This document shows, one piece after another, positions 9,258 through 16,966 of a stretch of 64,000 bases of DNA. A program made the translations under genes and the position numbers. A model generated the notes under the pieces. It saw only the letters and a program-made list of their open reading frames with translations, ran no database searches and was not told the DNA's origin. Positions within the stretch are counted from its first letter, which is position 1. The number at the start of each line of letters is the position of its first letter. Source of the stretch: Parahoeflea alexandrii (GTDB taxonomy: Bacteria > Pseudomonadota > Alphaproteobacteria > Rhizobiales > Rhizobiaceae); the NCBI RefSeq assembly GCF_027214025.1, contig NZ_JAPWHB010000002.1, forward strand, positions 434,001 to 498,000, given 5' to 3'.

Positions 9258-10097
9258 CTACCAGCCTGCCTGCTGCGGATCGGGCAAGGGAATGGCATCC
9301 AGCAATTCGCGCGTGTAGGCCGCCTGCGGCGCATCGAACACGTGGTCTACATCGCCATACTCGACGATGTTGCCCCGTTGCAGCACCATCACATGATCGC
9401 ACAGCCGCCGGATCACCGACAGGTCGTGGCTGATGAAGGCCAGCGTCAGCCCCAGCTCCTTGACCAGCTCTGCCAGCACATTGAGCACCTGCGCCTGCGA
9501 TGACACATCAAGCCCCGAGACGATCTCGTCGGCCAGGATGAATTCGGGTTTCAGCGCGATGGCGCGGGCGATCCCGACCCTCTGGCGCTGCCCGCCGGAA
9601 AGCTCGTGCGGGTAACGGTTGCGAAATCCGCGCGGAAGCCCGACATGATCGAGCGCATCGTCTATCCGCCCGCCAATATTGTCAAACCCGTGCATCTGCA
9701 GCGGGTCGGCGATGATCGCGCCCACACGCCGGCGCGGATTGAGTGACGACATAGGGTCCTGGAAGATCATCTGCATGCGCCGCCGTATGGGCCTCAGCGC
9801 ATCCTCGTTCAGGTGGGTGATGTCGCGTCCATCAAACAGGATGGTCCCCGCCGTCGGCTCGATCAGCCTGATGAGCGCCCGCCCCAGCGTCGACTTGCCG
9901 GACCCCGAGCCGCCGACGATGCCGAGCACCGAACCCCGGCTGATGTCGAGGTCGATGCCGTTGAGGATGCGGATCAGCGGGGCCTTGCCGAACAGCGGCT
10001 TGGCCGCCATGTCCGGCAGCGCCACCTCGAGCGACCGGGCTGAAAACAGGATGTCGTCCTTTGGAGCAACCGCCCCCGCGCCGTTCTTATCCGCCAT
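9258..10097 (-). CDS. Oligopeptide-type ABC transporter ATPase (OppF-like)
   Basis: A 279-residue cytoplasmic ATPase. Walker A is GGSGSGKST, the ABC signature LSGGQRQR, and Walker B ILADEIVSGLD, in which the usual DEP is DEI; the H-loop is FISHD. The OppF-type MIFQDPMSSLNPRR segment is present. It couples ATP hydrolysis to import through the OppB/OppC pair downstream of the Tat-exported binding protein. It overlaps the preceding OppD gene by 11 bases. The cargo is unknown; gene context suggests an aryl amine, modified amino acid or small peptide. Confidence 0.88.
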   Translation of the reverse strand: MADKNGAGAVAPKDDILFSARSLEVALPDMAAKPLFGKAPLIRILNGIDLDISRGSVLGIVGGSGSGKSTLGRALIRLIEPTAGTILFDGRDITHLNEDALRPIRRRMQMIFQDPMSSLNPRRRVGAIIADPLQMHGFDNIGGRIDDALDHVGLPRGFRNRYPHELSGGQRQRVGIARAIALKPEFILADEIVSGLDVSSQAQVLNVLAELVKELGLTLAFISHDLSVIRRLCDHVMVLQRGNIVEYGDVDHVFDAPQAAYTRELLDAIPLPDPQQAGW

Positions 10098-10965
10098 GAC
10101 GCCACTCCTTGTCGGATGCCAGCACCTCGGCCGCCACCGCCTCGATCACCGCCTCGTCGACCGGCAGCAGCGACGCATCCGGATCGGTGTATTTCGGCGT
10201 CGCCGCCAGCAGCGCCCGGGAATAGGCATGTTTCGGGCCGGTGAAGAAATCGGGGACACTCGAGTTTTCCACGATCTTGCCGCCGTAAAGCACCGACAGC
10301 CGCTGGCAGACTTTCGAGACCACCCCGAGATCGTGGGTGACGAAGACCATGGCGGTCGAATGGCGTTCCTGCAGCTCCCGGATCAGCCTGAGAATCTGCT
10401 TTTGCACCGTCACGTCCAGCGCCGTGGTCGGCTCGTCGGCAATGACCAGCTTCGGGTTGGCGGCGAAGGCCGAGGCGATCAGCACACGCTGACGCATGCC
10501 GCCCGACAACTCGTGCGGATAGCTGCCCATCACCCGTTCGGGATTGTCGATATGCACCTCGTTGAGCAGTTCCAGCGCCCGTACCCGCGCATCCGTCTTG
10601 CCCCAGCCTAGAATGTCGACCAGCCGGTTGGTGATCTGCGGCTCGATCCGCCGCGACGGATTGAGCGCCGTCAGCGGATCCTGCGGGATCAGCGCCGCCG
10701 TGGCGCCGATCAAGCGGCGGCGGTCGGCGGGCTTCATCTTTTGCAGATCCTGCCCGTCAAGCAGGATCTCGCCCTCGATGATCTCGATGGCCGATGGCAG
10801 GATGCCGAGGACCGCCTTGCCGATCATGCTCTTGCCGGCGCCGCTTTCGCCCACCAGGCCGAGCACCTCGCCGGTATCGATGGAGAAAGACACGGAACGC
10901 AGCACCCGCTGGTCGTAGCCGTGCAGCGCCGCGGACAGGTTGTTGACGGTCAGAAACGCGCTCAT
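10087..10965 (-). CDS. Oligopeptide-type ABC transporter ATPase (OppD-like)
   Basis: A 292-residue ATPase starting MSAFLTVNNLSAALHG. Walker A is GESGAGKSM, the signature LSGGMRQRV, Walker B VIADEPTTALD, and the H-loop VTHD. Its start forms an ATGA overlap with the OppC stop. A longer in-frame read-through to 11766 exists but lies within the permease in the wrong frame and is not coding. It is the heterodimer partner of the OppF-like subunit. Confidence 0.9.
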   Translation of the reverse strand: MSAFLTVNNLSAALHGYDQRVLRSVSFSIDTGEVLGLVGESGAGKSMIGKAVLGILPSAIEIIEGEILLDGQDLQKMKPADRRRLIGATAALIPQDPLTALNPSRRIEPQITNRLVDILGWGKTDARVRALELLNEVHIDNPERVMGSYPHELSGGMRQRVLIASAFAANPKLVIADEPTTALDVTVQKQILRLIRELQERHSTAMVFVTHDLGVVSKVCQRLSVLYGGKIVENSSVPDFFTGPKHAYSRALLAATPKYTDPDASLLPVDEAVIEAVAAEVLASDKEWRHGG

Positions 10966-11813
10966 CGCAGCACCGGATCGAAGCGGTCCTTGAGCCCTTC
11001 GCCGAACTGGCTGAAGGAAAGGACGGTCAGGAACAGGACGGCCAGCGGGAACGCCAGCACCCACCAGGCCTGGTAGATCGAGGTGCGGCCCTCGGCAATC
11101 ATCCCGCCCCAGGTCGGCGCGTCGGTGGAGATCGACAGATTGACGAAGGACAGGATCGCCTCGACGATCACCGCAATGCCCATTTCCAGCGTCGACAGCG
11201 CGACAATCGTCGGCAGCACGTTGGGCAGGATCTCCCGCCACAGGATGTCGCGCCGCGGCCGGCCCGCGACAATGGCGCTCGAGACATAATCCATTGCCGA
11301 CTGGTTCATCGCTTCCGCCCGCACCACCCGGCAGAACCGGGTCCAGTCGATGACCACGATGGCGATGATGATCGAGGTGAGCCCGGTGCCGAGCACGGCG
11401 ATCAGCAGGATCGCGAACAGCACCGGCGGAAACGCCATCCAGATATCCACCAGCCGCGAGATCACCACGTCGACCCAGCCGCGCATGTAGCCGGCAAGCA
11501 GTCCGAGCAGCGATCCGACGATCGCCGTGGCAAGCCCGGCGATCAGCGCGACGGAAAAGGCGATCCGGGCGCCATGGATCAGCCGCGACAGCACGTCCCG
11601 GCCGAGGCTGTCGGTCCCAAGCAAATAGGCCGGATCCGACCCGCTTGCCCAGAACGGCGGCAGGCGCCCGGCAAAGAGATCCTGCGCCAGCGGGTCGTGC
11701 GGGCTGATGAGCGGTGCGAACAGCGCCAAGAGCGCCATGACGCCGAGCCAGGTGCCCGACAGCCACAGCCGTGCGCCCAGGCGCCGCTTGATGGAACCGC
11801 GACCGTCAAGCAT
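10962..11813 (-). CDS. Oligopeptide-type ABC transporter permease (OppC-like)
   Basis: A 283-residue inner-membrane permease with about six hydrophobic segments. It has the OppC hallmark GTDSLGRDVLSR after the first periplasmic loop and an EAA-type loop around AIVAGRPRRDILWREILPN. I chose ATG 11813 because GAGG sits seven bases upstream; the longer start at 11840 has no ribosome site and would overlap OppB by 35 bases. It pairs with the OppB-like permease. Confidence 0.88.
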   Translation of the reverse strand: MLDGRGSIKRRLGARLWLSGTWLGVMALLALFAPLISPHDPLAQDLFAGRLPPFWASGSDPAYLLGTDSLGRDVLSRLIHGARIAFSVALIAGLATAIVGSLLGLLAGYMRGWVDVVISRLVDIWMAFPPVLFAILLIAVLGTGLTSIIIAIVVIDWTRFCRVVRAEAMNQSAMDYVSSAIVAGRPRRDILWREILPNVLPTIVALSTLEMGIAVIVEAILSFVNLSISTDAPTWGGMIAEGRTSIYQAWWVLAFPLAVLFLTVLSFSQFGEGLKDRFDPVLR

Positions 11814-12816
11814 GACGCAGCCTCGGATTGAGAAGGGCATAGGTCATGTCGACAACCAGGTTGATGATGGTGAACAGCAGCGCGAAGACGATGACGATGC
11901 CCTGGATCAGCGGCAGGTCGCGGTTGATCACCGCATCGATCGCCATGTTGCCGAGCCCCTCGTAGGAAAACAGCCGCTCGATAATCACAGTGCCGCCGAT
12001 CAGGAAGGTGAACTGGACACCGATCAGCGTCAGCGTCGGCAGCACCGCGTTGGGCAGCGCCTCGGACAGGATCACGTGGTTCTCGCTGTAGCCCTTGGTG
12101 CGCGACAGTGTGACGTAGTCAAGATGCATGGTTTCCTTGAGCGACTGCTTCAGCAACTGGCTGATGATCGCCGCCAGCGGGATCGCCAGCGCGAGCGCCG
12201 GCATGAACATGTGCTTGAGCAGGTCCCACCACAGATCGAAGCGCAGCCGCGCGATGCTCTCGAAGACATAGAATTGCGTGACGAACGGCAGGTCCAGCGA
12301 CGGCGAGATCCGGCCAGAGATGTGAAACACCGGCATCAACACGCCAAACAGCACGATCAGGATCAGCGCCCAGAGAAAGTCGGGGATCGACAGCCCGACG
12401 CCATTGGCCACATCGACGGCCGTTTCGGTACGCGTCTCGCGGTGCCGGACGCCGGTCAGCGCCATCGCGCCGCCGATCACCACCGCAATGACGAGCGCGA
12501 AGATCGCCAGTTCCAGCGTCGCCGGCAACCGCCCGAGCACCAGCGGCATCACCGGCTGGCGCAGGGAGATCGAGGTACCGAAATCTCCGTGAAAGACCCC
12601 GGTCAGCCAGATCCAGAATTGCTCTAAGATGGTCTTGTCGAGCCCGTAATGAGCGGTGAGACGGGCAATGTCCTCTTCCGACGCGCCGGGCGGCAGCATC
12701 ATGGCGATCGGGTTTCCCGGAACCACGCGGATGACGAAGAACACCACCACCGCCGCCCCGATCAAGGTGACCGACATGGTCGCAAGGCGTAGGAGAATTG
12801 CGCGCAACAGTTTCAA
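11806..12816 (-). CDS. Oligopeptide-type ABC transporter permease (OppB-like)
   Basis: A 336-residue permease with an N-terminal membrane helix ending in the OppB signature IRVVPGNP, GLDKTILEQF and SFGTS-like GDFGTS, and a C-terminal NRDLPLIQG segment typical of the family. The start is TTG at 12816, preceded by AGGA. An internal ATG at residue 14 would shorten the first helix, so TTG is preferred with moderate confidence. A terminator-like hairpin separates it from the binding-protein gene. Confidence 0.85.
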   Translation of the reverse strand: MKLLRAILLRLATMSVTLIGAAVVVFFVIRVVPGNPIAMMLPPGASEEDIARLTAHYGLDKTILEQFWIWLTGVFHGDFGTSISLRQPVMPLVLGRLPATLELAIFALVIAVVIGGAMALTGVRHRETRTETAVDVANGVGLSIPDFLWALILIVLFGVLMPVFHISGRISPSLDLPFVTQFYVFESIARLRFDLWWDLLKHMFMPALALAIPLAAIISQLLKQSLKETMHLDYVTLSRTKGYSENHVILSEALPNAVLPTLTLIGVQFTFLIGGTVIIERLFSYEGLGNMAIDAVINRDLPLIQGIVIVFALLFTIINLVVDMTYALLNPRLRHA

Positions 12817-12831
12817 GAGAAGGTGTCCTGC

Positions 12832-12863
12832 AAAAAGGGACCGCCACCGTGAGGCGGCGGCCC
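12832..12863 (-). terminator. Intrinsic terminator or attenuator between binding-protein and permease genes
   Basis: On the minus strand a GC-rich stem (CCGCC/GGCGG, flanked by GGG/CCC, loop of about 7) at 12837-12863 is followed at once by TTTTT. It lies between the binding-protein stop (12881) and oppB (12816). It would end most transcripts after the binding protein and so favour an excess of that protein over the permeases. Confidence 0.65.
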
Positions 12864-12880
12864 GTGTATCTGAACGAAGC

Positions 12881-14410
12881 TTACGCCCGCTTCATCAGGT
12901 GCGGCAGCAGCGCGCCGGACGCATGCGGCGTCACCGCCACGCCATTGGCATGAAGGATCGGCTGCACATACTGCAAGAGCGGGATCACCAGTGCGTTGTC
13001 GGCAATGTACTTGTCGACGGCCTTCCAGCCTTCGATGCGCTTTTCCTCGTCGCCCTCGCCCCAGAGCGGCCCGATCATGTCGATCAGGTCCTGGCCGTCC
13101 CACACCGAGTGCGGCGACGGGCCGAACATGGCGAAACCGGTCGAGGTGGTCGGATCGCCCACCGAGTTGCCCCAGTTGTAGAACGCGGCAGGTGCCAACT
13201 GGTCGGCGGCGCGCAGTTCGTAGTGCTTGGCGATCTCGTAGACCTCGATCTCCGCCTCGATACCGATCTTGCGCCACAGGCCGACGATCGCCTGGACCAT
13301 CTCGTAATCCTTGGGCTTGAAGCCGCGTGTGGTCTGGATCTTGAACTTGACCGGGTTTTCCGGCGAGTAGCCGGATGCCGCCAGCAGTTCCTTGGCCTTT
13401 TCCGGGTCGTATGGAACCTTGATCGAGGCGTCATAGGCCGAATACTCGGGCGTCTGCAGCGTGTCGATGGCAACGCCATAGCCGGACAGCAACCGGTCGA
13501 TGATGAGCTGCTTGTCGATCGACATTGCAGCCGCCTTGCGCACGTTCGGATCGAGCATCACATCAATGTCGTTGAGGAAGATCATGCCAATATCGGAAAT
13601 CGGCGCGGCGGTGCCTGCGATGCCATTGCCGCCCTTGAGTCGGTCATATTCCTCGTAGGGCATTTCCAGCGTCACATGTGCATTGCCCGACTCGATCTCC
13701 GCGACACGCGACGCAGCGTCGGTCACGAACTTGATGGTCACGGTCTCGAAGTCGGGCTTGCCGCCCCAGTAATTCGGGTTGGCCTTCAGCCGCACGAACG
13801 CATTGCGCTCGAACTTGTCGACCATGTAGGGGCCGGTTCCAATCGGAGCGGCTTCAAAGCCTTCCGCGCCAACCTTCTCGTAATAGGCCTTGGGCAGCAC
13901 GTAGCCGGTCAGGAAGTACATCCACTTGAAGATCGTCGGCTCGAAGCGGGCCACATCGGCGGTCACCACATTGCCTTCGGCCTTGATGTTGGCGAGCGTC
14001 GACCAGATGAACTGGATCGGGTTGCCGGTCTTCTCGTCAGCGGCGCGGGTGAGCGACCAGGCGACGTCCTCGGCGGTGAACGGCGAACCGTCATGCCAGG
14101 TCACGCCTTCGCGCACCGTCATCATGACCTTGGTCTTGTCGTCGTTCCAGCCCCATTCGGTCAGCAGGCCGGGCGCGGGCGACAGGTCGGGCTTCTGCAG
14201 GATGAACTGGTCGAACACCGACTGGTAGATCCCCTGGATCGTCGGATTGACCGCCGACGGTCCGACGGTCGGATCCCAGGACGGCAGGTTGACGTTGTAG
14301 GCGATGACAAGTTCATCAATGCCCTGGGCAAAGGCCGGTCCGGCAAAGGCGCTGATCGCCATTGCCGCTGCCGAACCCTTGAGCACTGTGCGGCGCGAAA
14401 TCTGTTTCAT
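12881..14410 (-). CDS. ABC transporter substrate-binding protein (SBP family 5), Tat-exported
   Basis: A 509-residue periplasmic extracytoplasmic binding protein of the DppA/OppA family. It begins MKQISRRTVLKGSAAAM, a twin-arginine signal, with likely cleavage after GPAFA. The family-5 core is visible as VMMTVREGVTWHDGSPFTAEDV. The start at 14410 is supported by GGGAGAACAGC upstream. It lies between the FAD oxidoreductase and the permease genes of the same operon. Family-5 proteins bind peptides but also opines, nickel and aromatic amines, so the ligand is open; the kynureninase-like and FAD enzymes in the operon suggest an aromatic amino compound. Confidence 0.88.
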   Translation of the reverse strand: MKQISRRTVLKGSAAAMAISAFAGPAFAQGIDELVIAYNVNLPSWDPTVGPSAVNPTIQGIYQSVFDQFILQKPDLSPAPGLLTEWGWNDDKTKVMMTVREGVTWHDGSPFTAEDVAWSLTRAADEKTGNPIQFIWSTLANIKAEGNVVTADVARFEPTIFKWMYFLTGYVLPKAYYEKVGAEGFEAAPIGTGPYMVDKFERNAFVRLKANPNYWGGKPDFETVTIKFVTDAASRVAEIESGNAHVTLEMPYEEYDRLKGGNGIAGTAAPISDIGMIFLNDIDVMLDPNVRKAAAMSIDKQLIIDRLLSGYGVAIDTLQTPEYSAYDASIKVPYDPEKAKELLAASGYSPENPVKFKIQTTRGFKPKDYEMVQAIVGLWRKIGIEAEIEVYEIAKHYELRAADQLAPAAFYNWGNSVGDPTTSTGFAMFGPSPHSVWDGQDLIDMIGPLWGEGDEEKRIEGWKAVDKYIADNALVIPLLQYVQPILHANGVAVTPHASGALLPHLMKRA

Positions 14411-14436
14411 GCTGTTCTCCCTGTTATTTTGGGTGT

Positions 14437-16011
14437 TCATTTCCCGCCCAGTTTCTGGGCGAGCATATAGCCTGCACCCGCCCCGGTGCCCGCACCTGGC
14501 CAGACGCTGGCGCCGGTGATGTGCAGACCCTCGACGGGGGTTTTTCCCGTGGCATGACCGAGAGCCGGTCGGAACAGGAAATTCTGTGAAAGATGATGAC
14601 TGCCGGCCACCTGGTCGCCGCCGACCAGGTTCGGGTTGTCGGCTTCGAGATCGAGCGGAGACACCACTGCCCGGCCGATGATCTTCTGACGAATGCCCGG
14701 CGCATGCCGTTCGATGATATCGAGCGCCCGCTCTGCATAGATCTCCTTGACCTGCGCCCAGTCGGTTACCGATATCTTGCCGGCCGCATCGCCACGGATT
14801 TCACCCGGCACCATGCGCACCTGGACCCACAGCACGTGCTTGCCCTCGGGCGCCCGGCTCGGATCGACCACCGTCGGCTGCCCGACCACGAGAACCGGTT
14901 CGTCCGGCAAAAGTCCCGCAACGGCCTGCTGATAGGTGCGCGCCATCTGGTCGAGCGACGGCGCGATGTGCACATAGGCGAATGCCTTGAGCTCTTCGCT
15001 CGCGGTCCAGTCCGGCAGGCCATCGAGCGCCAGGTGGATCATCATGGTGCCCGGCGCATGGACGAAGCCGGTCATCTTGCGGTCAAACCCTGCATCGCCG
15101 GACTGGCCCTCGAGCAGCGACATCAGCCCACTTGGCGCGACATTGGCGATCACCGCCTTGCTGGCATTGATTCTTGAACCGTCGGCAAGCTCGACACCGG
15201 TCGCCTTGCCGCCATCGCGGATGATCCGGGCCACCCGCTTGCCGCAATGGACCTCGCCGCCCGACGCCTCGATCTTCGACACCAGCGCCCGGGTAACGGT
15301 GTCCGCCCCACCCTTGCCGATGACCATTCCGAAATTCTGGTTGGCCATCGATTCAAGATACGGAAACACCGCGCCGCCAGCCATGTCGGGCGCGAAGTCG
15401 AGATGCATGCCCCAAGCGGCCAACGTCGTCCGCACATGCTCGGACTCGAAGGTCTCCGTCAGCCACTTGCGCGGCGACGACAGCAGCATGCGCACCAGAT
15501 CCGCGGTCCAGGCGAAGCCCTTGCGGAACAACGCCTTTGCCAGAAGCCTGCCTTGTATATGCATTTGCATGGGATTTCCGAGCAAGGCGAAGACATATTC
15601 GGCCGTGCCGGGAAATTCTGCGCAAAGCCTGTCCCAGGCTTTGGCGTCGGCTTCGGAGAATGTTGCGATCCGGGCCCGGGTTTCGCCCGCTCCGGTGCTC
15701 ACACCCATCCATTTGCCATCATCGAAAACGCTGGCAAAACAATGCGAAGCGGGCGCGAACTCCAGCCCGCGGCCAATCAGGTCCGCGCCATAGGCCTTGA
15801 AAAACACGGAACCCGCAAACAGGCTCAAATTCATTGCGGCCCAGTCATGACGAAAGCCCGGCGCCGTCAGCTCGAGCGTCTTGACCGCCCCGCCCGGCGT
15901 GCCAGCCTGCTCGAACACGCCGACACGCCAGCCTTTGGCGCCCAGATGCACCGCGCAGGCCAGGCTGTTCACGCCGGCGCCAACAATTATCGCGTCATAC
16001 TCGTTCTGCAC
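14437..16011 (-). CDS. NAD(P)/FAD-dependent oxidoreductase, phytoene-desaturase/PYROXD2-like (copy A)
   Basis: A 524-residue flavoprotein with the Rossmann motif IIVGAGVNSLACA at the N-terminus and a C-terminal FAD segment ITGASVWPGAGTGAGAG. It belongs to the phytoene desaturase/amine-oxidase-like superfamily that includes PYROXD2 and is too divergent from carotenoid enzymes to be assigned there; no other carotenoid genes are present. The start is GTG at 16011, the only one before the nucleotide-binding motif. It is the first gene of the leftward operon, facing a paralogue at 16967-18544. Dehydrogenation of an imported aryl amine or indole is a reasonable guess, not shown. Confidence 0.8.
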   Translation of the reverse strand: MQNEYDAIIVGAGVNSLACAVHLGAKGWRVGVFEQAGTPGGAVKTLELTAPGFRHDWAAMNLSLFAGSVFFKAYGADLIGRGLEFAPASHCFASVFDDGKWMGVSTGAGETRARIATFSEADAKAWDRLCAEFPGTAEYVFALLGNPMQMHIQGRLLAKALFRKGFAWTADLVRMLLSSPRKWLTETFESEHVRTTLAAWGMHLDFAPDMAGGAVFPYLESMANQNFGMVIGKGGADTVTRALVSKIEASGGEVHCGKRVARIIRDGGKATGVELADGSRINASKAVIANVAPSGLMSLLEGQSGDAGFDRKMTGFVHAPGTMMIHLALDGLPDWTASEELKAFAYVHIAPSLDQMARTYQQAVAGLLPDEPVLVVGQPTVVDPSRAPEGKHVLWVQVRMVPGEIRGDAAGKISVTDWAQVKEIYAERALDIIERHAPGIRQKIIGRAVVSPLDLEADNPNLVGGDQVAGSHHLSQNFLFRPALGHATGKTPVEGLHITGASVWPGAGTGAGAGYMLAQKLGGK

Positions 16012-16147
16012 CGCGCCAAATCCCCATTCGAGATTTATAATTGCAAATGCATATTATTTTGTCTAGCATCTATTTATCGCAGAACGCTGGCCCATAATCT
16101 GGGTCGCAACCGGAAACACAACAGGCCCCGCCAGAGGAGGATCACTC
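16012..16147. promoter_or_regulatory. Divergent promoter region between the two aromatic operons
   Basis: This 136-base gap separates two divergent operons. Its centre (about 16035-16080) is strikingly AT-rich and contains TGCA-AA-TGCA (inverted repeat, two-base spacer) flanked by ATAAT and ATTAT. This is a plausible site for the MarR protein at 18541-19032. A Shine-Dalgarno (AGAGGAGG) precedes the rightward start. Assignment of the operator is inference. Confidence 0.55.
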
Positions 16148-16939
16148 ATGAATGCTGCAGAAACACTGGGCAATCTCGCCGCAATGCTGCTTGAGGGAAA
16201 AGTCGAGGTCGTCGACCTCTCCGGATCGCTGGGCCCGGATACGCCTCTTCTCAAGCTGCCGCCTGAATTCGCCAAGGACACCCCGAAGATCGAGGTCCAC
16301 AGGATTTCCGAATATGACAATGACGGTCCGTTCTGGGCCTGGAACTGGCTCAAGATCGGCGAGCACTCCGGCACCCATTTCGATGCACCGCATCACTGGA
16401 TCACCGGCAAGGACTATGCCGACGGCTACACCGACACCATTCCGCCGCAGAACTTCGTTGCGCCCGTCAACGTCATCGACTGCTCCGCGGAAGTCGCCAA
16501 GAATCCCGACTTCCTGCTCGACGCCGCGGGCGTCAAGGCCTGGGAAGCCAAGCACGGCGAGATCAAGCCCGGCGAATGGGTGGTGATGCGCACCGACTGG
16601 GACGCGCGCGCCGGTGACGAGAATGCCTACCTCAACGCCGACGAAACCGGGCCGCATTCGCCTGGCCCCACCGTCGACTGCATCCAGTATATCCTCTCCA
16701 AGGGCGCCGTCGGCTGGGGCACACAGTGCATCGGCACCGATGCCGGCCAGGCCGGCGGCATGGAACCGCCGTTTCCGGCGCACAACCTGCTGCACGCGGC
16801 CAACAAATACGGCCTCGCCTCGCTCGCCAATCTGAGCAAGCTGCCGCCCAAGGGCGCGGTCCTGATTGCCGCCCCGCTGAAGCTGGTCAACGGCACAGGC
16901 AGCCCGATCCGCGCCATGGCGCTGGTTGCACGCAGCTAA
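16148..16939 (+). CDS. Cyclase family metal-dependent hydrolase (isatin hydrolase or kynurenine formamidase type)
   Basis: A 263-residue protein of the cyclase family (PF04199). The metal-binding signature HSGTHFDAPHH is at residues 73-83 (H73, H77, D79, H83), as in kynurenine formamidase KynB and isatin hydrolase. KynB proteins are usually about 210 residues, so the length favours the isatin hydrolase or another branch. Either activity would deliver an anthranilate precursor: isatin to isatinate, or N-formylkynurenine to kynurenine. It leads the rightward operon, has a strong ribosome site, and is followed by an FAD oxidoreductase. Substrate is unproven. Confidence 0.8.
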   Translation: MNAAETLGNLAAMLLEGKVEVVDLSGSLGPDTPLLKLPPEFAKDTPKIEVHRISEYDNDGPFWAWNWLKIGEHSGTHFDAPHHWITGKDYADGYTDTIPPQNFVAPVNVIDCSAEVAKNPDFLLDAAGVKAWEAKHGEIKPGEWVVMRTDWDARAGDENAYLNADETGPHSPGPTVDCIQYILSKGAVGWGTQCIGTDAGQAGGMEPPFPAHNLLHAANKYGLASLANLSKLPPKGAVLIAAPLKLVNGTGSPIRAMALVARS

Positions 16940-16966
16940 GGCGCGAGATCGCCAGGGACCAGGACG

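Noticed and set aside
10087-11766. An apparent 559-residue fusion ending in the OppD ATPase
   Set aside because: The first 260 or so residues read the OppC permease gene in the wrong frame. The true OppD start is at 10965 with an ATGA overlap.
12656-14470. A 604-codon plus-strand frame opposite the binding-protein gene
   Set aside because: It is a codon-bias shadow of the solute-binding gene, with no recognisable domain or ribosome site.
14437-16011. Carotenoid desaturase (CrtI) assignment for the FAD oxidoreductases
   Set aside because: Similarity is only at superfamily level, no other carotenoid genes are present, and the neighbours point to aromatic metabolism.
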